A stretch of DNA of 64,000 nucleotides from Enterococcus sp. 4G2_DIV0659 (GCF_002140715.2 NZ_NGLE02000001.1:2570001-2634000); one strand, 5' to 3'. Positions 1-8,768 are shown, counted from the stretch's first letter. Notes: generated by a model not told the origin, from the sequence alone. Translations and numbers: made by a program.

Positions 1-107
1 GTATTGGTGGCGACGACACGTTATTTGCTAAAGTTGATGGTGTAGTACGTTTTGAACGTAAAGGCCGCGACAAAAAACAAGTGTCTGTTTATCCAGTAGC
101 TCAATAA
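1..107 (+). CDS. rpmA: 50S ribosomal protein L27, C-terminal part (5' end outside window)
   Basis: The reading frame open at the window edge encodes about 35 residues ending in VSVYPVAQ, and contains the [12 protein letters not shown] stretch typical of bacterial L27. L27 sits at the peptidyl-transferase centre of the large ribosomal subunit. Only the C-terminal part is present, and the gene ends at a TAA followed by a strong terminator. Identification rests on the recognisable L27 tail. Confidence 0.93.
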   Translation, partial: IGGDDTLFAKVDGVVRFERKGRDKKQVSVYPVAQ

Positions 108-118
108 TAATTGAATTT

Positions 119-160
119 ACCAGCTCTATCTCTTGTGTAGTAAGGGATAGGGCTTTTTTT
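119..160 (+). terminator. Intrinsic terminator after rpmA
   Basis: A 13-bp stem (AGCTCTATCTCTT paired with AAGGGATAGGGCT, using G-U pairs) is followed by eight T residues. It directly follows the rpmA stop and closes the ribosomal protein transcript. Confidence 0.85.
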
Positions 161-330
161 TATGTAAAAATGGTTAAAGATGCATCTGCATAACTAAATT
201 GAAAAGAAGAGTAAAATATCATAATGATTAGTTGTAATTTTATTGAAAAATAATTAAAAAAATTTAACTTACGAGAAATTTATTTTTATGATAGCATGAA
301 CTCTGTTACAAAAATAGAGGAGAGTGTATT

Positions 331-807
331 ATGCCAAAAACAAAAAAAGAAGGGTTATTTTTTACTACCATTGTGTGTTTTTTTATGGTGGTATCTATGA
401 GTGCCTATAATCTCTTATTACATGGGCAATTTTCATTAAGTAATTTAGTCGGTGGGCTTGTGCCAGGGTTTGTTGTTGCTTTTTTATTGGACATATTCCT
501 TGTTTCATCAACAGCGAAGAAGATTGCTTTTGCTTTGCCAATAAATAAAGAGAAAAAAATCTACATGATTCTTGCTGTTTCTAGTTGTATGGTTTTAGGA
601 ATGGTTCTTTTTATGTCGATGTACGGTGTTATCGTTCAATTTGGTTTTACAGATGGTTTTTTGAACTATTACCTTGAAGGAGTTACTAAAAATCTGATTA
701 TGGCTTTACCATTACAACTATTGTTTGTGGGACCGATTTGCAGAATGATTTTAAGCAAGACCCGTCAAAGTAGTTGGCTAAAAGAAAATAGCCGAATAAA
801 AGAATAG
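331..807 (+). CDS. DUF2798-family membrane protein
   Basis: This is a 158-aa hydrophobic protein with about four membrane segments (roughly residues 10-30, 40-60, 80-105 and 120-145) and basic ends. The layout and the pattern GGLVPGFVVAFLLD near residues 41-54 resemble DUF2798 proteins, whose role is unknown. A GAGGAGAG ribosome binding site precedes the ATG at a normal distance. It is a single-gene unit, with the rpmA terminator upstream and a hairpin with a T tract downstream. The family call is from memory of the motif pattern. Confidence 0.7.
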   Translation: MPKTKKEGLFFTTIVCFFMVVSMSAYNLLLHGQFSLSNLVGGLVPGFVVAFLLDIFLVSSTAKKIAFALPINKEKKIYMILAVSSCMVLGMVLFMSMYGVIVQFGFTDGFLNYYLEGVTKNLIMALPLQLLFVGPICRMILSKTRQSSWLKENSRIKE

Positions 808-814
808 ATGAAAT

Positions 815-860
815 AAAATGAGATGAATGAAACTGAAACTAGTTTTTTTGTCTCATTTTT
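815..860 (+). terminator. Terminator after DUF2798 gene
   Basis: AAAATGAGA (815-823) pairs with TCTCATTTT (851-859). The loop holds a further small palindrome (AAACTAGTTT), and T residues follow. Confidence 0.65.
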
Positions 861-900
861 ATTATTATATAAAAATAATGATATGAAAAAGGATATAGAT

Positions 901-929
901 TTCCAAAAACGATAGGAAATTGTTATAAT
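901..929 (+). promoter_or_regulatory. Promoter candidate for the PNPOx-like gene
   Basis: An extended -10 (TG at 921-922, TATAAT at 924-929) has a weak -35 (TTCCAA, 901-906) at 17-bp spacing. It lies 32 bp before the ATG of the next gene. Confidence 0.6.
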
Positions 930-961
930 TAGTATAATATTGATTAAGGAGGCCTTCAACG

Positions 962-1366
962 ATGGAAATACACGAGAGAATAGTCAGGTTATTAAACTCT
1001 AGCACAGTATTTTTGATTTCAACCATTGATCAACGGAATTTTCCGACGGTAATCACGGTTTCAGAGCCATTATGGAGAGAGGGCTTGTTAAAGTTACAGT
1101 TTTATCTAGATGGAAATGGTGAAACTGTTAAAAATATTCAATGTAATTCAAATGGGTCGGTGTGTTGCTATGAAGAAATCGAGCATGAAAGTCTGCTTTT
1201 AAAAGGGAAATTTACAATTGAACAAATTGAATCATTCGAAAAAATTGTCCCCAAATTATCAGATTATCAAAAAGAATTGAACCATCAAGCCCCTGTGTTA
1301 GTTACCTTTGAAACATGGACAGCTAGGATACATATGGATAAAAAAACCAAAGACATTATTGTTTAG
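962..1366 (+). CDS. Pyridoxamine 5'-phosphate oxidase-like (split-barrel flavin) protein
   Basis: This 134-aa protein has the opening of the PNPOx-like split barrel: a short helix, then a strand ending FLISTIDQ, a PTVITVSEPLW segment, and later strands (LKLQFYLDG and LLLKGKFTIE) matching the family's flavin-binding barrel. Such proteins are usually FMN- or F420-binding oxidoreductases of unknown substrate. An AAGGAGG ribosome binding site lies upstream. It is a monocistronic gene with its own extended -10 promoter. Substrate and function cannot be inferred; the call is at fold level only. Confidence 0.6.
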   Translation: MEIHERIVRLLNSSTVFLISTIDQRNFPTVITVSEPLWREGLLKLQFYLDGNGETVKNIQCNSNGSVCCYEEIEHESLLLKGKFTIEQIESFEKIVPKLSDYQKELNHQAPVLVTFETWTARIHMDKKTKDIIV

Positions 1367-1530
1367 CACACCAAATAACTGGTATTTATAAAAACGTATT
1401 TTAAAGAGTTACGCCCCAAACATGTTCGTCTCAACTTCCTTTTTTTCTTAAGTAAAACTTGTTGATTTTTCTTTTTTCTTAATAAGACTTCATTATTTAT
1501 TTGAGAATTTTTATGTTTGAATTAAGTTTT

Positions 1531-1559
1531 TTGACGTATAGTTTATTTATAGCTTATCA
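1531..1559 (+). promoter_or_regulatory. Promoter candidate for the 48-aa ORF
   Basis: TTGACG (1531-1536), a 17-bp spacer, then TTATCA (1554-1559), 36 bp before the start codon of the small ORF. The -35 is good and the -10 moderate. Confidence 0.45.
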
Positions 1560-1594
1560 CAAATGATGAGCGTTGATAGAAAGGAGGAATGACG

Positions 1595-1741
1595 ATGTAC
1601 GCTGTAAAGGTATTACATGGGTATATTGGTAAAGACGGACAACGTACAAGGGACAAAAAATATGTTCGAATCTTTCCAAATAAACATTTTGCAGAAAAAT
1701 TCGCTGATAAAATTGGCGGTCGAGTGAAAGAACTTAGATAA
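1595..1741 (+). CDS. Small basic protein of unknown function (48 aa)
   Basis: I do not recognise this gene. It encodes 48 residues starting MYAVKVLHGY and ending GGRVKELR, rich in Lys and Arg, with no signal or membrane segment. A consensus AAGGAGG (1581-1587) lies 7 bp before the ATG at 1595; the earlier ATG at 1589 is too close to that site. A TTGACG/TTATCA promoter is upstream and a perfect 20-bp terminator hairpin follows at once, so it looks like a complete transcription unit. A longer antisense frame over it has no such signals. It could be a small regulatory or nucleic acid-binding protein, but nothing proves that. Confidence 0.65.
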   Translation: MYAVKVLHGYIGKDGQRTRDKKYVRIFPNKHFAEKFADKIGGRVKELR

Positions 1742-1760
1742 ATAGATAACATTTAAAAAT

Positions 1761-1816
1761 AAGCCGAGCTTTACGAAAATTAATCGTTAAATTTTCGTAA
1801 AGCTCGGCTTATTTTA
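1761..1816. terminator. Perfect bidirectional terminator between small ORF and phosphoesterase
   Basis: A perfect 20-bp inverted repeat (arms 1761-1780 and 1791-1810) has a 10-base loop. An A-rich run lies before it and an ATTTTA run after it, so it can end both the + strand small gene and the convergent minus strand gene. Confidence 0.85.
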
Positions 1817-1860
1817 AGGGAGTTATGTTGTCGTTTTTTTCCTATCTTCACTTGAAAAGG

Positions 1861-2670
1861 TTATACATAGAGATCAAAAACAGCGATTTCTGGTGGAACT
1901 CTAAAACGCGCTGGGATTTTTGTTGTACCCAAACCTGTATTGACGTATAAGGTTGTGTCATTGGCTAGCGTATAAAATCTTTCAAAATAATTTTCTGCCA
2001 TGACATTTTTGATTGTTAGAAACGGAATCTTTACTTGTCCCCCATGGCTATGACCAGACAAGATTAATTGGATATTTTTATCTAGTACGTTATCAGCTTC
2101 ATCTGGTTCGTGGCTAAGTAAAATAGTATATGGGCTTTGACGGTTGGCTAATGCATCATCAATGGAAGAATTTCCTAATAAAGAGTCATCCAATCCTGCG
2201 ACATAAATTGATTTTTCGTGTGATAATGAAATGTTTTGCCCGGTATTTTCCAATAATTGAAAATCAGCAGCCGCCAATATTTCAGGATATGCATGGATTG
2301 CGGCGCCACCATAATCATGATTCCCCCAAACCGCATATTTTCCTAAAGGAGCAGATAGGCGACTTAGCGCAGCAATGACTTCTTCGGTAGGACCATATTG
2401 CGCATAATTATCAAATAAATCTCCTGTAAAGAAAATGATATCTGGTTTTTCGTTGTTTACTTTCGTTACAATTTTTTCTAATTGAGAGACAGGATAATTT
2501 TCTTGAATATGAATATCTGAAAGCTGAACGACCTTAACGGATGGTTGCCCATCGTTGCTTCCAACTGTGTAGCGATGTGTAACGATTCTTTTTGGCTCTA
2601 TAAAAAAGGCGTAGAGAACCATACCAATCATTGCTAAAAATAGTAAATAGATAATGAATCTTTTTTTCAT
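1861..2670 (-). CDS. Membrane-anchored metallophosphoesterase (YkuE/YaeI type)
   Basis: The 269-aa protein has one N-terminal membrane anchor (FIIYLLFLAMIGMVLYAFF) and a calcineurin-like phosphoesterase domain facing outward. Metal-binding motifs appear in order: QLSDIHI (DxH), FFTGDLFDN (GDxxD), VWGNHDYG (GNHD), LLSHEPD and LSGHSHGGQ (GHxH). Relatives act on cell-surface or lipid-linked phosphoesters, such as lipid A-like or UDP-type substrates in YaeI-type enzymes; the substrate here is unknown. The start at 2670 is preferred because GTGAGGT lies 7 bases upstream, whereas the ATG at 2688 has no such site. Confidence 0.85.
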   Translation of the reverse strand: MKKRFIIYLLFLAMIGMVLYAFFIEPKRIVTHRYTVGSNDGQPSVKVVQLSDIHIQENYPVSQLEKIVTKVNNEKPDIIFFTGDLFDNYAQYGPTEEVIAALSRLSAPLGKYAVWGNHDYGGAAIHAYPEILAAADFQLLENTGQNISLSHEKSIYVAGLDDSLLGNSSIDDALANRQSPYTILLSHEPDEADNVLDKNIQLILSGHSHGGQVKIPFLTIKNVMAENYFERFYTLANDTTLYVNTGLGTTKIPARFRVPPEIAVFDLYV

Positions 2671-2797
2671 TAGTGACCTCACTTTCAATTTACATTATAG
2701 TGGAAAGAGCTTAAAAATAAGTAAAGCTGATAAGGTATTTCAGAAACTTTAGAATAATTTAGAGGTTATGTGTCTTAAGTGTTTTTCAAAATCAATA

Positions 2798-2808
2798 TTT
2801 GTTATAAT
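2798..2808 (+). promoter_or_regulatory. Extended -10 promoter for aminopeptidase P gene
   Basis: TTTGTTATAAT holds TG at 2800-2801 and TATAAT at 2803-2808. No good -35 is seen, as expected for an extended -10 promoter. The start codon lies 37 bp downstream. Confidence 0.65.
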
Positions 2809-2844
2809 AGAAAGGAATCTAATTAGGAAAGAAGGACGAATAAA

Positions 2845-3909
2845 ATGATGGTAAGAGTAAATAAGTTACGAGAGCTAATGAAAAAAAATGATCTTTCAGG
2901 ATTCTTAGTGACAAGTCCATATAATTTACGTTATTTAACAAACTTTACTGGAACGACAGGATTAGCAGTAATCACTTTAGACAAGGCATTTTTTGTGACT
3001 GATTTTCGTTATACAGAGCAAGCCGCTGAACAAGCACAAGGATTTGAAATTATTCAAAATACTGGTCCGATTTATGATGAGGTGGTAGCAATAGCGGAAA
3101 AAGAGCTGTTGGCTAATCTTGCGTTTGAGGAAACATTTGTCAGTTTTGCAGAATATAGTTTGCTAGAAGAAATTACACCGTGTGATTTGATTCCAGTTGC
3201 AGGGGTAATCGAAGAGCTTCGTGAAGTGAAAGATGAAGAAGAAATCGCCATTATTGAAAAAGCTTGTAGTATTGCTGATCTTGCTTTTAAGCATATATTG
3301 ACTGTCATCAAACCAGGAATGACCGAAATTGAAATTGCCAATCAACTAGATTTTTATATGCGTTCATTAGGCGCTTCTGGCGTATCTTTTGAAACAATTG
3401 TTGCAAGTGGTGTACGTTCTGCAATGCCGCATGGTGTAGCAAGCCATAAAGTGATTGAAAAAGGGGATTTAATTACCTTAGATTTTGGTTGTTACTATGA
3501 AGGGTATGTTTCTGATATGACCCGGACCTTTGCAATCGGTGAGCCTGACAGCAAATTAAAAGATATTTATCAAATCGTTTTAGAAGCACAATTAAAAGTA
3601 TTGGACGAAGCTAAACCAGGTCTAACTGGGATTCAACTTGATGCGATTGCTCGTGATCATATTGCGTCTTATGGGTATGGTGAAGCATTTGGTCATAGCA
3701 CGGGACATGGGATTGGTTTGGAAATTCACGAAGGACCAAATGTTTCCTTTAGAGCAGATAAACAATTTGTTCCAGGAAATGTGATTACTGATGAACCAGG
3801 TATTTATTTAGCAGGTCTTGGTGGTGTCAGAATCGAGGATGACTTATTGATTACCAAAGAAGGAAATCGTGTCTTGACCCATTCACCTAAAGAATTAATC
3901 ATTTTATAA
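2845..3909 (+). CDS. Aminopeptidase P family metallopeptidase (Xaa-Pro peptidase)
   Basis: The 354-aa cytoplasmic peptidase has a creatinase-type N-domain (about residues 1-125) and a pita-bread catalytic domain. Metal ligands are visible in the usual order: Asp in TLDFGCYY, Asp in VSDMTRTF, His in GHSTGHGIG, Glu in ITDEPGIY and Glu in VRIEDDLL. It cleaves X-Pro bonds in peptides. The length is normal for this branch (YpdF/YqhT-like). The site GAAGGA is 8 bases before the first of two ATG codons, and the second ATG at 2848 would also work. In several Firmicutes efp follows this gene, but not here. Confidence 0.9.
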   Translation: MMVRVNKLRELMKKNDLSGFLVTSPYNLRYLTNFTGTTGLAVITLDKAFFVTDFRYTEQAAEQAQGFEIIQNTGPIYDEVVAIAEKELLANLAFEETFVSFAEYSLLEEITPCDLIPVAGVIEELREVKDEEEIAIIEKACSIADLAFKHILTVIKPGMTEIEIANQLDFYMRSLGASGVSFETIVASGVRSAMPHGVASHKVIEKGDLITLDFGCYYEGYVSDMTRTFAIGEPDSKLKDIYQIVLEAQLKVLDEAKPGLTGIQLDAIARDHIASYGYGEAFGHSTGHGIGLEIHEGPNVSFRADKQFVPGNVITDEPGIYLAGLGGVRIEDDLLITKEGNRVLTHSPKELIIL

Positions 3910-4220
3910 AATAGTTAACTGGATAAATATTTATGACAATGATGAAGAAAAAATAGTAGATACCAGAAATTAACTACTTTCGACTTATTTTAACCTAGTT
4001 TTTTTGGTAGCGAAACGAGCAGATTAATGATAAACTAAGAGTGATTGTAAACATAGATAGCTGAACAAAAGCTTGAAAAATAAAAGAGGCTTTTCAATAT
4101 ATAACTATCTAATGATTGGTAGGCTAGCTCCTCAAAATAAAATGGGAATGTTCATTTTAATTATTTCCTATTTTTTCTGCCGAGAGAGCCCGCTTTGCTT
4201 TTATTATAAGGAGGATTCAA
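3910..4220 (+). other. 311-bp spacer without a gene
   Basis: No ORF with a ribosome binding site is visible on either strand. The stretch has an AT-rich hairpin (TTGAAAA with TTTTCAA, about 4073-4099) and ends in TAAGGAGGATTC, the ribosome binding site for the Asp23 gene. I see no recognisable efp sequence or remnant in it. Confidence 0.6.
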
Positions 4221-4646
4221 ATGACTGACGAAAAAAATCTAGTAATCAATACAAAAGATTCTTTAGGCGAGATTGTTATTGCGCCAGAGGTAATTGAAGT
4301 CATTATTGGTATTGCAGCATCTAAAGTAGATGGTGTATACGGTATGCGTGGAACATTTGCTAATAATGTAACAGAGTTTTTAGGCCGTGCTGCTCATGGT
4401 AAAGGCATCTTTTTAAGAGCAGAAGAAGATGGATTGAAAGTGGACATCTACTGCTACTTGAATTATGGGATATCCGTACCTAAAGTAGCTTTGGAAATGC
4501 AAGATCGTGTGAAACAACAAGTGTTGTTCATGACAGACATCGATTTAGTAGAAGTGAATGTTCATGTAGTGGCAGTCGTTCCTGAAAAATTACCTGAACC
4601 AGATTTCGATGAATTATTCCCGGAAGAAGAGGGAGAACATGAGTAA
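4221..4646 (+). CDS. Asp23/Gls24 family envelope stress protein
   Basis: The 141-aa protein has the Asp23 core: GEIVIAPEVIEVIIGIAASKVDG near the N-terminus, a GRAAHGKGI turn, and a C-terminal VEVNVHVVAVVPEK strand, followed by an acidic tail. Asp23 proteins are membrane-associated cell envelope homeostasis factors, and the copy beside nusB corresponds to B. subtilis YqhY. An AAGGAGG ribosome binding site precedes the ATG. Its 3' end overlaps nusB by 8 bases (ATGAGTAA), so the two are likely translationally coupled. Confidence 0.85.
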   Translation: MTDEKNLVINTKDSLGEIVIAPEVIEVIIGIAASKVDGVYGMRGTFANNVTEFLGRAAHGKGIFLRAEEDGLKVDIYCYLNYGISVPKVALEMQDRVKQQVLFMTDIDLVEVNVHVVAVVPEKLPEPDFDELFPEEEGEHE

Positions 4647-5088
4647 GCCAAGTTTCACTCGTCATGAGATTCGTGAAAAGGCGCTTCAGGCGCTGTTTCC
4701 TTTAGATTTTAATGTTGATTTAACAAAGCGAGATGCAATTTCTTATGCATTAGAGCTAGATAACCAAGAAATCATTAGTGAAGATGGGGAAGAATTTGTG
4801 CCTACTTACTTAGATTTATTGGTAGGTGGCGTTTGTGATCGAAAAGCAGAGCTAGATGAAGTAATTAAAAAACACTTAGGGACTAATTGGTCGATTACAC
4901 GTATTGCTAAAATGGATTTGATTATTTTACGTATCGCTATTTTTGAAATGCTGTATGTTGGGGATGTTCCTAACACGGTTGCTTTAGATGAAGCAATCGA
5001 GTTGGCGAAAAAATATAGTGATGATCGTTCGAGAAAGTTTGTTAATGGTGTTTTAGCAAATGTAATGAAAGAGATTGATTCAAAGTAG
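4639..5088 (+). CDS. nusB: Transcription antitermination factor NusB
   Basis: The 149-aa protein has the NusB fold signatures RHEIREKALQALFPLD at the start, LVGGVCDRKAELDEVI in the middle, and AIFEMLYVGDVPNTVALDEAIELAKKYSD toward the end. NusB binds boxA RNA with NusE (S10) and supports antitermination of rRNA operons. The ATG at 4639 overlaps the end of the Asp23 gene and has GAAGAGGGAGAA before it; an upstream in-frame ATG at 4609 would add 10 residues not seen in the family. The stop codon lies inside the following terminator. Confidence 0.92.
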   Translation: MSKPSFTRHEIREKALQALFPLDFNVDLTKRDAISYALELDNQEIISEDGEEFVPTYLDLLVGGVCDRKAELDEVIKKHLGTNWSITRIAKMDLIILRIAIFEMLYVGDVPNTVALDEAIELAKKYSDDRSRKFVNGVLANVMKEIDSK

Positions 5089-5108
5089 AGATACTTTGAA
5101 TCTTTTTT
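5079..5108 (+). terminator. Terminator overlapping the nusB stop
   Basis: TTCAAAGTA (5079-5087) pairs with TACTTTGAA (5092-5100) and is followed by TCTTTTTTG. The 5' arm contains the end of the nusB coding sequence. Confidence 0.8.
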
Positions 5109-5109
5109 G

Positions 5110-5340
5110 TTGTGAATCACTACGATTGGCTTAGCCAGAGTAGATGATGAACAATACTTGGCGACCGAAGGGAGAGAAGTAACAATACTAGTGAATCACG
5201 AAGAACAAAGTGATTCGATGATGCACAATACAAGGTGTCTGAAAGACAAGTTGCTTCCTTAAAGCTCTAAAAATTGAAGGACTCAGAGTAGATGATGAAC
5301 AATACTTGGCGACCAAAGGGAGAGAAGTTTCATTGATACA
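5110..5340 (+). repeat. Intergenic repeat region with two 45-bp copies and an interspersed element
   Basis: A 45-bp unit beginning CAGAGTAGATGATGAACAAT occurs at 5136-5180 and again at 5284-5328 with one mismatch. Between them is a segment (5191-5245) with the exact 20-mer AATCACGAAGAACAAAGTGA (5194-5213), which recurs at 39480-39499 upstream of ileS with further diverged similarity on both sides. Both places begin with TGTGAATCAC just after a terminator. A 46-codon open frame without a start codon runs across the first half. No function is known to me. The stretch between nusB and folD holds no gene. Confidence 0.75.
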
Positions 5341-5358
5341 TAATTAAAGATTATAGAG

Positions 5359-5387
5359 TGTTAAGACTAGCTGAATTATGCTAAAAT
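5359..5387 (+). promoter_or_regulatory. Promoter candidate for the folD operon
   Basis: An extended -10 (TG at 5379-5380, TAAAAT at 5382-5387) has a weak -35 (TGTTAA, 5359-5364) 17 bp upstream. It is well placed for the folD-xseA-xseB-ispA-tlyA run. Confidence 0.55.
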
Positions 5388-5422
5388 GAAACAATACAAA
5401 CAAAAAAATGAGGAGTGATCTT

Positions 5423-6268
5423 ATGGGAGAGTTAATCAACGGCCGCGAACTAGCAGATAAAATGCAGGCGCAAATCAAAGAAGAAGTGCAAGAACTTGAA
5501 AAAAAAGGTATCCGTCCTGGTTTAGTTGTTTTATTAGTGGGTGAAAATCCAGCAAGTCAAACATATGTGAAAAACAAAGATTTAGCAGCCGCTAAAATCG
5601 GTATCCACTCAAAAATTGAGCGTTTATCTGATACGATTTCTGAATCTGAATTACTTGCTGTAATTGAACAGTACAATCAAGATCCGGAGTATCATGGTAT
5701 ATTAGTGCAATTACCGCTGCCAAAACACATTGATGAAGAAAAAGTATTACTAGCCGTTGATCCCAAAAAAGATGTTGATGGTTTCCACCCGATGAATATG
5801 GGGCACTTATTTATTGGGGAACCAACAATGATTCCTTGTACACCGTATGGCATTATGAAAATGTTTGAAGCATATAACATTGATTTAGAAGGTAAACGGG
5901 CAGTAGTGATCGGTCGTAGCAATATTGTCGGTAAGCCTATGGCACAATTGATGATGATGAAAAATGCTACAGTTACGATCGCTCATTCAAGAACCGTTGA
6001 TTTACCAGCTGTTGCTAGAGAGGCTGATATTTTAGTAGTGGCAATTGGTCGCGGGCACTTTGTGACAAAAGAATATGTTAAACCAGGTGCAGTTGTGATT
6101 GATGTGGGGATGAATCGAGATGAAAATGGTAAATTAATTGGTGATGTGAAATTTGACGAAGTTTCCGAGCTTACAAGTTTTATCACACCAGTACCAAAAG
6201 GTGTTGGCCCAATGACGATCACGATGTTGATGTATCAAACGGTTGAGGCCGCTAAAAAACAAAAGTAA
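5423..6268 (+). CDS. folD: Bifunctional methylenetetrahydrofolate dehydrogenase/cyclohydrolase
   Basis: FolD interconverts 5,10-methylene-THF and 10-formyl-THF in one-carbon metabolism. Visible signatures are [17 protein letters not shown] with the catalytic Lys in [17 protein letters not shown], the DVDGFHP loop, [12 protein letters not shown] of the NAD(P) site, and [11 protein letters not shown] near the end. The start at 5423 is chosen because GAGGAG lies 7 bases before it; the in-frame ATG at 5408 overlaps that site. Length (281 aa) is normal. It is the first gene of an operon with xseA 9 bases downstream. Confidence 0.95.
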   Translation: MGELINGRELADKMQAQIKEEVQELEKKGIRPGLVVLLVGENPASQTYVKNKDLAAAKIGIHSKIERLSDTISESELLAVIEQYNQDPEYHGILVQLPLPKHIDEEKVLLAVDPKKDVDGFHPMNMGHLFIGEPTMIPCTPYGIMKMFEAYNIDLEGKRAVVIGRSNIVGKPMAQLMMMKNATVTIAHSRTVDLPAVAREADILVVAIGRGHFVTKEYVKPGAVVIDVGMNRDENGKLIGDVKFDEVSELTSFITPVPKGVGPMTITMLMYQTVEAAKKQK

Positions 6269-6277
6269 GGTGAGAAG

Positions 6278-7621
6278 ATGGAGCAGCAATATTTAACAGT
6301 TACTGCCTTAACGAAATATTTAAAACGTAAATTTGATGCTGATCCATATTTGGAGCGAGTTTATTTGACAGGGGAAATTTCTAATTTTCGTTTGCGGCCA
6401 AACGCACATCAATACTTTAGTATAAAAGATGATGGAGCAAAAATTTCAGCGATTATGTTTAAATCAGCTTTTCAAAAATTAAAATTTCAACCCAAAGAAG
6501 GGATGAAAGTGCTGTTAGTCGGTCGAGTTTCATTATATGAAAGTGGTGGCTCGTACCAAATTTACGTTGAACATATGGAACCAGATGGCGTTGGTGCATT
6601 GTACCAAGCTTTGGCCGAATTGCGAGAAAAATTAGGCAAAGAAGGTTTATTTGAAGGTCCCAAAAAAATGCTGCCACGATATCCTAAACGAATTGCGGTT
6701 GTGACAAGTCCGAGTGGAGCTGTTATTCGAGATATTATTACGACTGTGAAACGAAGATACCCAATTGCTCAAATTGTCTTGTTTCCGACACTAGTACAAG
6801 GAGATCAAGCAGCTGACGATATTGTTCGCAATATAAACCGCATAGAAGCGCTTGGAAACTTTGATACAATGATTCTTGGTCGTGGTGGTGGCTCTATTGA
6901 AGATTTGTGGCCATTCAACGAAGAACGAGTTGCTCGTGCGATTTACCAGGCGACAACCCCAACTATTTCTTCTGTAGGTCACGAGACAGATGTGACGATT
7001 GCAGATATGGTAGCTGATGTCAGAGCCGCTACACCCACGGCAGCGGCTGAGTTGGCAGTGCCTGTTTTAAATGAAGAATTATTGAAAATCAAGGATCGTC
7101 AGACCCGTTTAGAACAAAGCTTTCTCTATCAATTACAGCAAAAAAATGAACATTACCAACGTTTGAGAAATTCTTATGTATTCAAACAACCAGATCGATT
7201 ATATGAAGGGCAAACAATCAAACTAGACCGAATCACACAACGTTTGAGCCAATCAATGGAAACTATTTATTATCAAAAACAACGTACAGCTCAAGAGATT
7301 ATTAGTCAATTTCGACAACAATCGCCATATGGGCAAATTAGAGAAGGTCAGCAACAACTAAAATTTTTGGATAAGTCCCTTCATGACCGTATGGAACACT
7401 ATATGAACGACAAACAAAAACAATTTATTACTGTTATTCAACAGCTAGATTTGTTAAGTCCATTAAAAATTATGGGACGTGGGTACAGCTATACAACAAA
7501 AGAAAAACAAGTAATCAAGTCAGTCAATGAACTGCAAGCAAAAGAAAAAATTCAAATCCATTACGTAGACGGTGTGGTGGATACGGTGATCGAAAAAGTA
7601 TCACCGTTGGAAGAGGAGTAA
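6278..7621 (+). CDS. xseA: Exodeoxyribonuclease VII large subunit
   Basis: The 447-aa protein has the N-terminal OB fold ([22 protein letters not shown], about residues 27-50), followed by the catalytic core with [34 protein letters not shown] and [12 protein letters not shown], and a long coiled-coil C-terminal half that binds XseB. The complex degrades single-stranded DNA. A GGTGAG site precedes the ATG. It is tightly packed between folD and xseB. Confidence 0.95.
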   Translation: MEQQYLTVTALTKYLKRKFDADPYLERVYLTGEISNFRLRPNAHQYFSIKDDGAKISAIMFKSAFQKLKFQPKEGMKVLLVGRVSLYESGGSYQIYVEHMEPDGVGALYQALAELREKLGKEGLFEGPKKMLPRYPKRIAVVTSPSGAVIRDIITTVKRRYPIAQIVLFPTLVQGDQAADDIVRNINRIEALGNFDTMILGRGGGSIEDLWPFNEERVARAIYQATTPTISSVGHETDVTIADMVADVRAATPTAAAELAVPVLNEELLKIKDRQTRLEQSFLYQLQQKNEHYQRLRNSYVFKQPDRLYEGQTIKLDRITQRLSQSMETIYYQKQRTAQEIISQFRQQSPYGQIREGQQQLKFLDKSLHDRMEHYMNDKQKQFITVIQQLDLLSPLKIMGRGYSYTTKEKQVIKSVNELQAKEKIQIHYVDGVVDTVIEKVSPLEEE

Positions 7622-7625
7622 AAAG

Positions 7626-7865
7626 ATGGCTAAAGAAAAAGCAGTCGAAAAAACATTTGAAGAATCATTAACTGAATTAGAAGCAATTGTTCAACGTTTA
7701 GAACGTGGAGATGTTCCTTTAGAAGAAGCTTTAACAGCTTTTCAAGAAGGGATGACTTTAAGCAAGCAATGCCAAGAAACGTTGGAAAAAGCAGAGAAAA
7801 CACTAACAAAAGTCATGACAGAGACGGATGAAGAAGCTACTTTTGATGAAAGCGAGAACAACTGA
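7626..7865 (+). CDS. xseB: Exodeoxyribonuclease VII small subunit
   Basis: The 79-aa helical, acidic protein carries the family pattern [27 protein letters not shown] followed by a second helix with [19 protein letters not shown]. It packs around the XseA coiled coil and is required for activity. The gene starts 4 bases after xseA, and its TGA overlaps the ispA ATG by one base, so all three are probably coupled. Confidence 0.95.
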   Translation: MAKEKAVEKTFEESLTELEAIVQRLERGDVPLEEALTAFQEGMTLSKQCQETLEKAEKTLTKVMTETDEEATFDESENN

Positions 7866-8749
7866 TGGAGGCTTTCAATGATTTTCGTGAGCAAAGTTTA
7901 CTGCTCATTGAAAAAGAAATGGAAAACTTTATCAATGAATACACTGCAAATGAGCGCTTAAAAGAATCTATGCTGTATTCGATTCATGCTGGTGGTAAAA
8001 GATTTCGTCCGCTCCTAGTTTTAGCTACAATCCGTTCGTTCAATAAACAAATTCAGGTACATGATTATCAAGTGGCAGCAGCTTTAGAAATGATACACAC
8101 CTATTCATTGATTCATGATGACTTACCTGCAATGGATAATGATGATTTGCGTCGTGGGAAACCTACTAATCATAAAGTATTTGGTGAAGCACATGCGATT
8201 CTAGCGGGTGATGGGTTACTTACAGCAGCCTTTCAGTTACTAGCTATCAGCCACATTGACCTAGATCAAAAAGTGTTGTTGATTCAACTATTGAGTAAAG
8301 CTTCTGGCACTCAAGGGATGGTTGCTGGACAAGCTGGGGATTTACAAGGAGAAAGCCGATCACTTTCATTGGCTGAGTTAGCTGATGTTCACGAAAAGAA
8401 AACGGGAGCTTTGATCGAATTTGCTCTTTTAGCTGGAGGAATATTGGCGCAACAACCAGAAGAGATTGTCAATTTACTAGGTAACTTTGCCCAACATTTA
8501 GGATTGGCTTTTCAAATTCGGGATGATTTACTTGATGCAACCAGTTCTGAAGAAGAGTTAGGTAAAAAAGTTGGACGTGATGAAGTGTTGAACAAAAGCA
8601 CTTACCCAAGCTTACTCGGATTAGAAGGCGCAAGACAAGCATTGGAAGAACAATTAACGTTTTGTGAAGTAACCTTAAGGAAAATTCAGCAAACAAGTAG
8701 CGAGTTTGAAATAGAATTATTAAAAGAATTAGTAGAACAATTGCGATGA
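7865..8749 (+). CDS. ispA: Geranyl/farnesyl diphosphate synthase
   Basis: The 294-aa polyprenyl synthase has the first Asp-rich motif DDLPAMDNDD (about residue 84-93), GGKRFRPLL near residue 40, the second Asp-rich motif IRDDLLD (about 220), and GKKVGRD. It condenses IPP with allylic diphosphates to give farnesyl diphosphate for undecaprenyl phosphate and menaquinone synthesis. The start codon shares a base with the xseB stop and has no strong site of its own, which suggests coupling. Confidence 0.92.
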   Translation: MEAFNDFREQSLLLIEKEMENFINEYTANERLKESMLYSIHAGGKRFRPLLVLATIRSFNKQIQVHDYQVAAALEMIHTYSLIHDDLPAMDNDDLRRGKPTNHKVFGEAHAILAGDGLLTAAFQLLAISHIDLDQKVLLIQLLSKASGTQGMVAGQAGDLQGESRSLSLAELADVHEKKTGALIEFALLAGGILAQQPEEIVNLLGNFAQHLGLAFQIRDDLLDATSSEEELGKKVGRDEVLNKSTYPSLLGLEGARQALEEQLTFCEVTLRKIQQTSSEFEIELLKELVEQLR

Positions 8750-8768
8750 TTATAGAAAGAAGGCACAT

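Noticed and set aside
1543..1752. 69-codon minus strand frame over the small ORF
   Set aside because: There is no ribosome binding site and it is exactly antisense to the 48-aa ORF, which has a full set of signals.
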